Positions 55,150 through 64,000 of a stretch of DNA of 64,000 bases are shown piece after piece. Under the pieces are notes generated by a model. That model was given only the letters and a program-made list of their open reading frames with translations. It made no database searches and had not been told where the DNA came from. A program made the translations under genes and the position numbers. Origin of the DNA: Polyporus tsugae (lineage: Eukaryota > Basidiomycota > Agaricomycetes > Polyporales > Polyporaceae); assembly GCA_024305745.1 (NCBI GenBank), contig JAHRBS010000002.1, forward strand, positions 248,001-312,000, in the 5' to 3' direction. Position 1 is the stretch's first letter. Each line of letters begins with the position of its first letter.

Positions 55150-57411
55150 ATGGACGCGGATGCCCTTCCGATTGCGGAGTCCGTCTCACAGCTGGAGCTA
55201 TCCGTAGATGCCAACTTGGCCAGTTTAAGGTCAGTACTTTCACTCTGAGCCTTCCCGGTCGTCAATACTTGCTCACAGTAGGTCAACCTCAACCATTATA
55301 GTCGCAACGATGTATGTGCTGGCTCTGTTCCTCCCCATGTGTTAGTGACGCTGAAGACAACTTGTAGGTGATTTCTGCAGAAGCTAGACTGCAAGTCATC
55401 CTCCAGGGCATGCGCGGGTACCTGAACGCGCTCTCCCCGATCAACCGCCTTCCTCCCGAGATGCTGCTCGCAATTTTCAAGCAAGCCCTGGGATTCTGCA
55501 TGAGGCCGCCCGTGCTCAACGAGTACGACGACGGGGAAATGGTCGACACCAAGGCTCTGTTCCGACTCGTCCATGTCTGCGGTTTGTGGCGCAGCATAGC
55601 GATCGGAGACGCCTCCCTCTGGTCTCATGTCGACGTGGCGCACCCCGAGACAGTGGTGAAGCTCTTCTTGCGGCGTTCTTCGGGATACCCCCTCACGCTG
55701 TATGCGTCCATGGAGAAGTCCGCAGTGGTGAATAGGATCCTGAAAGAACATGGCGCTCGTGTCCGAACCGTCTATGTGAATAGAAAAGGCCAGATGGCGG
55801 TCAACATGGCCTTCCCCACCGCGCACTTCCACCACGCGCCCGTGCCGCCTTTCCACCCCCTCGCGCTAGCCTTCCATCCTGCGCTCGCGCCACCATTGCA
55901 CCCCGCACCCGGACTACCTTTCCAACCCGCGCTGCCGTTCCATCCCGCGCTCGCGCCACCTTTTTACCCCGCGCTTGCGCCCCCTTTCCAACCTGCGCCT
56001 GCAATGCCGTTCCACCCCGTGCCCGCGCTACCCTTCAACAACCACGACTCTGACATGAGTGACATGGTGGAGGCACCGAGCTCAGTTTTCCAGCGTTTCT
56101 GTTCCGGCGCACCCCAGCTCGAATGCTTCACACTTCGAGAACCCAGAGCCGTACATAGCTTCTTCCATTCGTCGAGCGCAGGCCAAGGGGACCTACAGGC
56201 CTCCGACTCACCACTGAAAGCACTCGCTCTTCTTCTCCCAGATGCCTTCTTCCCGACAAACTCCTTCCCGAACCTGACCCACCTTTTCCTTTCCTTTCCT
56301 TTGTCGAGAGCACAGAATGACGCAGAGAGCTTACTACGAATGCTCTCTCGCGCACCGCGGCTACAGTTCCTACAGCTTTCCAACCTTTATATAGGTACCT
56401 CATCGGCGTATTTCATGCATTCTCTCCCCCGTTTCTCTGGACCAACTTTGCCTCCTTGTTTTCGGCGATGGACACCTAGAGATGGCGTTTTACCTCCTCA
56501 AGTATCTCGCTCTGCCGGAATCTGTCCTCCTGTCCATCGAGGGCAGTGGGAGGAGAGATGACCTCGGTAGTGGTCCCCTTTCGCTCCGTCTCCCTCACGT
56601 TGCGCCGCTCAACACCGTGACCTTCATGGAAATCTCGGTCGACTTCTCTGCCCTCCTCTTGACCGGGTATGACGCTGAGTTCACGTCCGGTTTCCTCCTC
56701 AAGGCACACGGAAACAGCGAGATTTGGAGCGCCCGCTGGCTTGGGGAGCTGCACGCCATGATGTCGCTCTCCATGATCACCGTCCTCCACATCAACGACA
56801 TCGATGGGACAGTGCTCCCCCAGCTTCTCCCTTACTTCGTCCAGCTCGAGCAGCTGTCCGTCCTGTTGCTTCCATCCAATCACGAGACGGCCAACATGGC
56901 GCAGACGGCGGGCGCGCTTTTCGCGAGCTTGACGCCGCCTGTGACAACGCTCGTATGCCCAGCATTGCGTTCCCTCGGACTCGAGGCTGACATCCACCAT
57001 GATACCTTCCCATACGCCGAGCTCGAAGCGATGGCTATCGGGCGCTATCGGCGTGGTCTCCCCCTCCGCCGCTTCGTCTACCGGTTCAAGGGGAGCACCA
57101 GACGGTGGTCCACGGCCGAGGCGGAGGAGATGAAGAGAATGTTCCTGGTCGACGCGTCGTTGTCGCCACTCCTCCAGCCATACGTTGAGTCGGTGGAGTA
57201 CCGGCTATCGTCGTCGGAGAAGCTGTGCCCGTTCGTCCCGCGCGAATGCTGGCGCGTCCCCGATGCGGAGAGGTATTGGAGGGTGCCTCAGGGCAAGGAA
57301 CCGAACTATGGCCTGCCTTGGGACAATGACACTGAGCCGTACGCTCAGGCTGAGCGCGACGATGACAACGAGGACGAGGACGAGGACGACGGGGTTGAAC
57401 TTATGACTTGA
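55150..57411 (+). CDS. F-box protein with a proline-rich repeat insert and LRR-like C-terminus
   Basis: Four exons, 55150-55229, 55302-55311 (10 nt), 55368-56394 and 56480-57411, give 682 aa. The F-box is clear: SPINRLPPEMLLAIFKQAL, then LFRLVHVCGLWRSIAIGDAS and LWSHV, so it probably recruits substrates to an SCF ubiquitin ligase through Skp1. Residues about 184-255 are a run of 9-10 imperfect 6-8 aa repeats of the type FHPALAPP (55827-56040). After it come leucine-rich strands (LKALALLLPDAFFP, FPNLTHLFLSF, LQFLQLSNLYI). The tail is strongly acidic (DDDNEDEDEDDG). Basidiomycetes carry dozens of such F-box genes with variable C-termini; the substrate is unknown. It stands in tandem with a second F-box-like gene. 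Confidence 0.88.
55827..56040 (+). repeat. Tandem repeat coding for FHPALAPP-type units
   Basis: Period about 24 bp, imperfect, 9-10 units, entirely within the third exon of the F-box gene and in frame. Unit variants include FHPALAPP, FYPALAPP, FQPAPAMP and FHPVPALP. Confidence 0.85.
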
Positions 57412-57843
57412 GCTTGCCTGGGTGAACTTGTGCGTACGTCGATTTGACGCGGGTGTATGGATACAATGCCTCAGGGGTTTGTAAATATGTTTTACGACAA
57501 GAAACGGGACTACTTAGCTCGTTCCACGCTGCAAACCTCTGAGCTTAGCGCGTGAAAGATTCAAGCGGCTCTTCAGGCGCCACGGTCACCAAGTTTTCAT
57601 CCGGATCCACTCCCTCCTCAGCTCATCGGTGCACTGCCGGTATGTGTTCCTCCGGTCCCATGACAAATGCTGTGGCTATTCAGCAGTATATCAGCAGTCC
57701 TGCCTCCCACCGCACGTCAATCTTGGATCGCGACGCCTCGGTAACTATGCCGCTCAGGGGACAGACACTGCGATCTTGTACTGAATTGCAATATAAAGGT
57801 GAGTGCGCACTTCCCCTGCTATGCCACGAATCTGTCACCGTCC
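57412..57843. other. Intergenic region between the tandem F-box genes
   Basis: No feature recognised besides a possible TATA-like caatataaagg near 57790, some 55 bp upstream of the next ATG. Confidence 0.4.
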
Positions 57844-59626
57844 ATGGGCATTACCCTCTCTAGCCGCACCGCACTCTCACGTCCATCCGATGACCTGCAT
57901 TGGAAGCCGCACTGGCACCGACACCAGACTTGTAACGATCGCGTGACCCAACATGCGCACCCAGCTTTGTTCTGTTACGATGTACTCATCGAGGTCTTCG
58001 CTGCGTTCGATATGGACGACCAGGTGGATCTTAGGGCATGTGCTCGGAGTGCTCAGGTCTGTTTGGCGTGGACGGACCCCGCCTCGCAGGCGCTTTGGAT
58101 ATCGTCCAGCGGGCGGTCGCTGAAGGACTTGCATCGATTCCTTCATTTTGTCGATGTTGAGGTCGTCCGTGGAAGGTTTCTACCAGATGTAAGTGAGCAC
58201 AACGTCCTCATTATGTGAAGTTCGGCTGTGACGAGATATGATATCTTTCTAGGTCCTGAGCTCGAATAAACTTCGCCGCCGACGCGATGCTTGGGCCCTG
58301 TTCCTGTACTATGCGTCACAAATCCGAGCGCTGAAGAATAGCGACTACAACTCCCAGTGGTGGGACGATCCTGCCACTGTCAAGGGACGGGAGGTGGACC
58401 TCATACATTACCTCATCTGCCGAAACCAGGGGCGCACATTCCTACCTTCCCTGAGGTCTGCGGACTGGGACGAGTACCCGGAAAGTCGTGGAGCCCTGTT
58501 CTCCCTCATTCCCCCTTCGCTCAGCTCTCTCAATCTGACCCTACACTCGACCATGACCCGCCATGACATTGAAATATTCATGGCCCGACTGTCTTCTACT
58601 GTTCCCGGATTACACTCATTGCGCCTTACGACCGCACCCAACGTCTCTATTGAACACCTGTCGTACCCCCCGTATCTCCGCCACCTGTCCCTGGACGGGA
58701 ATCGTATCATCCGGTCCCTAGCGCAGCTCCAGACACTCATTTCTCGCCTCCAACTCGACACCCTCTCCGTGCCCATCATAGGGTGCCATGCCTGGCACGG
58801 GGAAGTGCGTATCGGAAAGGCACTCCAGAAGCTCCACGTCGAAGGCGGATGTCGCGACCTGGCCGCCCTCCTGTCGCACCTTCACGCGCCCTCGCTTCGC
58901 GAGCTCGACATCCGCGTGAAGGACCCGTTCCGAGTCGGGGACTCGTCGTATGACCCCGCAGAGCACCGCGACCTCTCTATTGCGCTCGGGAAGAACACGC
59001 AGCTCTCGAGGACGCTACGGTCGCTCAGCCTCGTATTCCGCCCCTGGCATTCAACGTCTCAGGCCGAGTCGTCGTCCGTGGCTGGCGATCCCGGGCCTCC
59101 TGTGACGCTGTTCTCGGACGTCCTGGAACCGCTCGTGCAAGGCTTAACGGCGGGTCTAGAGACGCTCATTGTTGAGCACTGGCACCAAGCTGTGAGCTTC
59201 ACGGACGACGAGTTCGTCCAGCTCGCACAGGCGTTTCGCTCGCTCAAGAGGCTCACGCTGTCGGTCGGGGTCAGGACGATGGGTTTGCGGCCTCCGTCGA
59301 GGCTTCCTTCCGTCGCCGCGCTCTACCATGTTGCACAATGTTGTCGGCAGTTGGCGTATCTGGAGATAGAGCTGGCCGACGATTTCCTGCTGGCGAGACA
59401 GCTCAACGGACTGCACGCGCCGTCACTTGGGGTGGACGGGACACCGGGACATCCGCTGCACACGCTCGAGCTATCGGTATGGATGCCTGTGGGTTGGAGA
59501 GGTGGCGGCGCGCGTGATGAGTTCCAGTCCTACGCGAACAAGATATTCCCAAACCGTTACAGGGACAAGGAGATATTTTTCGTGAGGTATCCTGCTCACT
59601 GGTGGACTTCCTACTATGATAACTAG
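57844..59626 (+). CDS. F-box-like/LRR protein
   Basis: Two exons, 57844-58188 and 58253-59626, give 572 aa. The N-terminal region has a divergent F-box-like helix set (LFCYDVLIEVFAAFDMDD, then LRACARSAQVCLAWTDPA and SQALWI), where the typical LPxE core has become CYDVLIEV. The rest is a series of leucine-rich strands (LNLTLHSTM, LHSLRLTTAP, LRHLSLDGNRI, LKRLTLSVGVRTMG, LAYLEIELADD), consistent with a solenoid that binds a target protein. It probably acts as an SCF-type adaptor, with substrate unknown. It follows the other F-box gene in the same orientation after 432 bp, but shares too little sequence with it to call a recent duplicate. Confidence 0.82.
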
Positions 59627-59669
59627 TTTACATCCATTGTCGTTAACCATACCATTGGGCATCAATACC

Positions 59670-59717
59670 CCTGCACTCGGTGGACTTCATCATTACAGTG
59701 GACTTCATCATTACAGT
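59670..59717 (+). repeat. 18-bp direct tandem repeat
   Basis: tggacttcatcattacag occurs twice head to tail in the 3' flank of the second F-box gene. Confidence 0.6.
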
Positions 59718-59880
59718 GACGCTCGTATGGCTTTCATGTGTGGTGGGTCCAGAAATAGACATGCACTCGCTTCCAGCTTTCTGCAGAGTATTCAACTTTA
59801 AGTACTATACACATACAATAGACTTCGATCAGCACTACCGACTCGTCCGATATCAACGCTTGTTCGCGTGCATCACTCGG

Positions 59881-61209
59881 TTAGGCGGTCTCTTGAGGAC
59901 GGGCAATGAGTTTCGTACCGCTGACCTTGAACGCCTCGAGTCGATCAAGGCCCTCCGGGATGCCTGCCAAACCCCCCGGAAGAACCTCGACTTTGTTCGG
60001 CTAGGTACCACGCGTCAGAGGCCGCCCTGCAAATGCCAATCAACGATCTAAGGCTTACCTTGACAATGCCCGTCTCCAGCCACTCAGTCAGCCGGTTGTA
60101 CAGCTCCTCGCCGCACGGCCGGCACTCGGGGTGCTGCACGTTCCCGAACACGTTCGCGATCTTCTTCCCGTCGCCCGCCTTCTTCAGCTCGGCGGGAATG
60201 AGCTCCGGCAGGACGATGACGAGCGAGCCCCCCTCGCCGAGCGCTTCGTACGCGAGCGGCTGGGTGTCGGCGAGGGAGATCGCGTCGTACACGAACTCGA
60301 TCGGCTTGCCACCCGTAAGCTTCTGGAGCTCGGCGAGGATCTGGGCGGGGGCGAGGGTCCGGTCGAGCACGGCGGTCGCGCCGAGGGCCTTGAGCATCTC
60401 GGCGTTGTGCGGGGAGGCGGTCGTGAGGATCGGGGAGAAGCCTTGGTACTTCGCCATTTGGATCGCTGTGGGAGGCGCGTCAGCAGTTGGGAGTCTTATG
60501 CCAATGTCGGGGAGGGACGAACCGTATTGCCCGACAGAAGAAGCCCCACCGATGATGAATGCGGGCTTGCCTGCGTACTTGGTCAGGCCGCTCTCTTCCC
60601 ATGGCGGAGTGAGGCGGATGCTCTTCTCCGTACGGGGGTTGTGGTCCCAGAGCGCGAGCACGACAGTCGCGAGACCAAGTGGAATGGAAGCCGCTTGGTC
60701 GAAAGATATACCTTCCGGGATCTGGAAGATGAGATATGTGAACGCCGTGCACACGTTTGGACAAGCTTTGGGGGGCATACCTTTGCCGTGACGGGCGCGG
60801 GGACCAGACAGTACTGCTGGAAGGTTGCGTACGGGTTCGTGAACCATCCCTGGAACAAACTAGGTTCGAGATGCGTGCGTATACGCGATCAGCCTCCGCG
60901 ACGAGAACCCGTATGACGCGCATATAGCATGCGCACTGACATCTTATCACCCTTCTTGAGCGTCGTGACCTCCTCGCCGACCTCCTCCACGATCCCCGCG
61001 CCGTCTGAGCCAGAGACGAACGGGTATTCCGGGATGACGGAGGAGAGGAACGAGTCCACGAGCTTCCAGTCGACCGGGTTCAGGGCGGTAGCCATCACCT
61101 TCACGAGTACGTCCTGTGGCCCAGGCTTGGGGACGGGGGTCTCGCCCACGTACCACTTGCCCGCGCGTGCGGGGATAAGGAGGGCCTTCTGCGTCGCGAC
61201 TGTGGTCAT
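59881..61209 (-). CDS. MDR-type enoyl reductase-like oxidoreductase (ToxD-like), copy 2
   Basis: Same family and fold as the 39.6-41.0 kb gene. Five exons, 61209-60941, 60859-60781, 60721-60523, 60465-60059 and 60000-59881, give 357 aa. The GroES-like part has VKVMATALNPVDWKLVD and FVSGSDGAGIVEEVG; the cofactor domain has FIIGGASSVGQYAIQMAKY and TASPHNAEMLKALGATAVLD; the end is VSGTKLIARPQETA. Exons 2, 4 and 5 have identical lengths in both copies (79, 407 and 120 nt), which shows common descent, but the proteins have diverged substantially, so the duplication is not recent. Substrate unknown. A run of ten G lies in the 5' flank (61261-61270). Confidence 0.93.
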
Positions 61210-61947
61210 ATTGCGATGGTGAGGGTCAGAGGCAGGTGCAGGTATGTAGACTGGGATAGCGGGGGGGGGGCTGAAGAACGAGGCTAGCGAAGTGGACAGA
61301 CATATATCGGGCCCATGGGACTCGCTTAGGTATTTTTATTTAGGACTGTATCGAGTTCTCAGTGGGTGGGAGCCGAGGGGAGGTTTGCGAGTGGACGTTT
61401 GTCAGCTTATGCAGTCCTGACTTGGGCCCCTGCACTCATCATTCAGAATGTGAGGTTGCGATTATCAAGCAATCCCAGGCACTACAGGCAATACGCCATA
61501 ATTGCGAGGACGAGAGAGAGATGGTCCAACTGACAGAGGAGAGGTGGCACGATGTCGAGGACGACCTGAGACTGCGGGTTGGAGGGGAAGCATCCTGGAC
61601 TCGCATTGGGCGTCGTCACGGCAATCCAAGCATAGAATCCTACACAAGAGCGATTCAGCCAGGTTTTCATGACTTCGGGCCCCAGAAAGCTTAAGGTCAG
61701 GAAATGAGCTGTACGCACCGAGAACATTACACAAAGCTAATCGACAATCCACAGCCAGTGAACTCGTCCATCGCAACGATGTGGCCCATTATTAGAGAGG
61801 CCCACAGGTAGACGGAGCTGGACGGTAAGTTACCGGTGAAGGATCAAGGCAATTCGGAAGGCATCGACAATGACCAGCGGTACTGAAGTTGCTGGTTGCA
61901 GGAGAAGTGCAATGATATACATAGCTTAGAGACGTGAGAAGGTTATT
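61210..61947. other. Intergenic region
   Basis: Promoter side of the oxidoreductase, with the G10 tract, then unassigned sequence up to the tRNA. No gene recognised. Confidence 0.4.
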
Positions 61948-62056
61948 GGCAAGATGGCCGAGCGGTCCAAGGCGTGTGACTCAAGCGAAAGCTTGCCTGC
62001 TTCAGCGGGTTTCTCATCTGGGTATCCAGGCGTGGGTTCAAATCCCACTCTTGTCA
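61948..62056 (+). tRNA. tRNA-Leu (anticodon CAA) with an intron of about 25 nt
   Basis: Acceptor GGCAAGA pairs with TCTTGTC, discriminator A. The A-box region TGGCCGAGCGGTCCAAGG is typical class II Leu. The anticodon loop is C-T-CAA-G (anticodon 61982-61984). About 25 nt (61986-62010) separate position 37 from the 3' anticodon stem, the normal place of a nuclear tRNA intron. The variable arm CTGG-gtat-CCAG and the T arm GTGGG-TTCAAAT-CCCAC are both well paired. The anticodon stem TGTGA/TCTCA has one mismatch. A T8 run from 62059 is a Pol III terminator. Confidence 0.9.
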
Positions 62057-62514
62057 CTTTTTTTGCACTTACTCGATGGTGGATCTCATGGCATCACGAT
62101 CAACTACAATTCCTCGAGACCCTACCTCAACAGACATACTTAGTTCAAGACAGCACCATTCATCTGTTTCATGTTATCTGTCCTCCAAGACCGCAGTGCG
62201 CACATCATGTATGGCGCCAAGGAAGGAGACTATTTCTACGTCTACCTCGGCACGAATGAATATCTATCTACTCTCTGCCTCCTGAAAACACAATGTAAAA
62301 GTAAAGCAACCTAATCTTCGTAGGTGCGGTCCTGCCCCTTTTGCCGTGAAGTAGGTAGGTTGCGTACCCAGATACGTGCTGTCTGAGCCGGCTGCGCGGC
62401 GTGCGGGCGTTCAAGCACAGGGACACAACACTCATCCCGCTATCACCTACGGGGAATGGCGGCGAGCGAGAACCCACCGCCACTACCACCACCCATACTC
62501 TCGATTACGCCTCT
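62057..62514. other. Intergenic region
   Basis: Between the tRNA and the 3' end of the deaminase gene. No feature beyond the tRNA terminator. Confidence 0.4.
62059..62066 (+). terminator. RNA polymerase III poly-T terminator of the tRNA-Leu gene
   Basis: An uninterrupted run of T starts three bases after the discriminator base of the tRNA. Confidence 0.75.
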
Positions 62515-64000
62515 CTACGCGTCGCACGAATCGTCCACCTCCAACTCACCCCTCTCCGCCCACTCGTCCCCGCCCTTCCAAACGCTGACCGCATATCGGT
62601 GGTTCACGCCCTCCAGCCTCGGCACGCACGTCACGCTCCCGCAGCCTCCCGTCTTCTCCATCGGGATGAGGTAGACGACCTCCTTCACGCGCGAGTGGAG
62701 GAGCGCCATGCTGCACATGACGCACGGCTCGTGCGTCGTGAAGAGCGTGAGCGAGGTCAGCAGGTAGTGCGCGCCGTTAGCCCGCGGATCTGTGCTGGGG
62801 TCTGTGTCTGTGTCCTCCCCCTTGGACTGCCGGGCGGGATGGGGATGGGAGTGCGGCTGGGAGAGCGCGGCGGAGACTTGGTCGAGAGACGGCGTGGAGA
62901 TATCGATGACGGGTGTGAGCTGGGGCGGGGGAGATACGGCTTCGGAGGCCGGGGCGGACGCCGTGCCGTGCGAGGTGGATGCGCGCAGTTCACCGATGGC
63001 GCGGACGAGGTTGATGATGGAATGGCGGAGGGGATGGGACAGAGATTTGCGCGTGTCGTGTGCGCTGACGGGTTCGTACATGCACGTCGCCGCACGCGTC
63101 TCCTCGTCGTAGGGCACGGGGACATGTGCTGCTATGGGTACCTGTGCAGACTCGCTCAACTTCTTGGTAGAATCAAAGCGGAAGGGATGACCTCACCTCG
63201 CCCCTTTGGCCCGCCTCTCGCGCTTCCTTCACGACTAGTTTCATCGCTTCGCATGCCCAGCGCACTTTGCCTCTCGACCATGGTTCGGGTTCGAACTTCT
63301 TGCGGGGCGCGTATATTGTCGGCCATAATGACGACTTCAGTTTAAGGGAAGACATTGTCAAGGCGGCGGTTCGTGGCACGGTTAAGACGTAAGATGTTGG
63401 CAGTTCAACGTGTTCGGGGAGCTTAGGCGGTTGTGGGTGTTCACAGGTTAGTGCAAGAACCATGCTCATCCGGTCGTCGATCTTGCGTATGCGCTTGAGG
63501 TGCGCCGTTGAGGGCGTATCGAGACCACTCTGCTTGAGCCACCTGGTTTGACTCAGTCAACATGGGACGCGGAGAGCAGGCAGCGGGACGCACTTCAACA
63601 TTGTGGCTGCTAATCGAGGATCAGGAAGATCGACCACCCAAGCCTCCTCTGACCTTACTGTGAGATTGAACGTCGGGATAATCGTAGATGCACATACCTT
63701 TGCGCACGGAATCCATGTCCTCCTCCTCTTCCTCGTCAGGTGTAAGCTTCAATCGCTTGAACGGTAACTCCTCTTCTGGTATGAGCTGATCAGGATCCCC
63801 TTCTGCGAAAACGTCAAACAAGGATAGTCCAGTGACGTCAGTCTCATTCCCATCGTCCCCAATACCACAAAGACCACCCCATCCGTCGTCGCGCTCCTCC
63901 CGGGCTTCAACTTGAACATCGTCCACGACATCTACTGGGTCGAACCAAAGCTTATGGCCATAGAAGATACAGAGCTCTTCGTCCGGTAATACGCGCCGAG
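62515..64000 (-). CDS. TAD3: tRNA adenosine-34 deaminase subunit TAD3, apparently fused to an N-terminal SET-domain tail (5' partial)
   Basis: Tad3 is the non-catalytic partner of Tad2 in the A34-to-inosine editing enzyme. Exons: >64000-63698, 63648-63594, 63542-63197 and 63141-62515, all in phase. The deaminase fold has HPLRHSIINLVRAIGE, where Tad3 lacks the catalytic Glu of HAE, and the zinc-binding FTTHEPCVMCSMALLHSRVK. Upstream are typical Tad3 N-terminal parts (KEAWVVDLPDPRLAATML, LPTSYVLTVPRTAALTM, SSLWPTIYAPRKK). In the same exon, further 5', the frame continues without a stop through an acidic linker into LPDEELCIFYGHKLWFDPVD, which resembles the last strands of a SET methyltransferase domain. 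So this is either a two-domain gene running past the window end or two genes with an unrecognised boundary; MDDVQVEARE at 63926 could be a separate start. Confidence 0.87.

Noticed and set aside
1..64000. CRISPR array, phage or bacterial operon signals
   Set aside because: None found; introns throughout, a nuclear tRNA intron and eukaryotic gene content show this is fungal nuclear DNA.

Overview
The window looks like nuclear DNA of an agaricomycete basidiomycete, probably a polypore-like mushroom, although the species cannot be fixed from sequence alone. The reasons are intron-dense genes with 50-70 nt introns, GC-rich exons, a basidiomycete-type DUF6533-like membrane protein remnant, a DUF5648 secreted protein, a HET-domain gene, F-box/LRR genes, and orthologs of core eukaryotic genes. 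I rebuilt the spliced genes by joining conserved protein blocks across GT-AG (once GC-AG) introns and checking that phases and total lengths stay in frame.

Layout. 1-4.2 kb: a 13-exon allantoate-permease-type MFS transporter (minus, cut by the window start) diverges from a 2-oxoglutarate/Fe(II) oxygenase. 5.3-6.2 kb: MYND-finger protein (minus). 10.0-13.1 kb: indoleamine 2,3-dioxygenase and TFIIF beta subunit. 13.5-15.1 kb: a four-TM protein broken by two single-base frameshifts. 16.9-17.5 kb: small secreted DUF5648 protein. 17.9-18.9 kb: relics of a DUF6533-like and a monocarboxylate-transporter-like gene. 19.3-21.6 kb: Rossmann-fold protein and the PP1 inhibitor YPI1. 23.1-24.6 kb: GH18 chitinase. 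25.8-28.9 kb: cytochrome c diverging from kinetochore DSN1. 29.4-34.1 kb: MFAP1 splicing factor, DHHC palmitoyltransferase, NatB catalytic subunit. 34.6-41 kb: HET-domain gene, aldose 1-epimerase, zinc-less enoyl-reductase-like oxidoreductase. 42.4-43.7 kb: disordered protein with an HSP20-like tail. 43.7-50.6 kb: nearly 7 kb with no recognisable gene. 50.6-64 kb: PPS1-type dual-specificity phosphatase, two F-box/LRR genes, a second enoyl-reductase-like paralog, an intron-containing tRNA-Leu(CAA), and a TAD3-type tRNA deaminase subunit that appears fused to a SET-domain tail at the window end.

There is no obvious biosynthetic cluster. This is mainly housekeeping DNA interrupted by accessory genes (HET, chitinase, oxidoreductases, F-box pair). 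The most unusual signal is gene architecture: very small exons recur in unrelated genes. The extreme case is a predicted one-nucleotide exon in the DHHC palmitoyltransferase that supplies the T of the conserved Trp codon after the DHHC motif. Others are 8, 9, 9 and 10 nt long.
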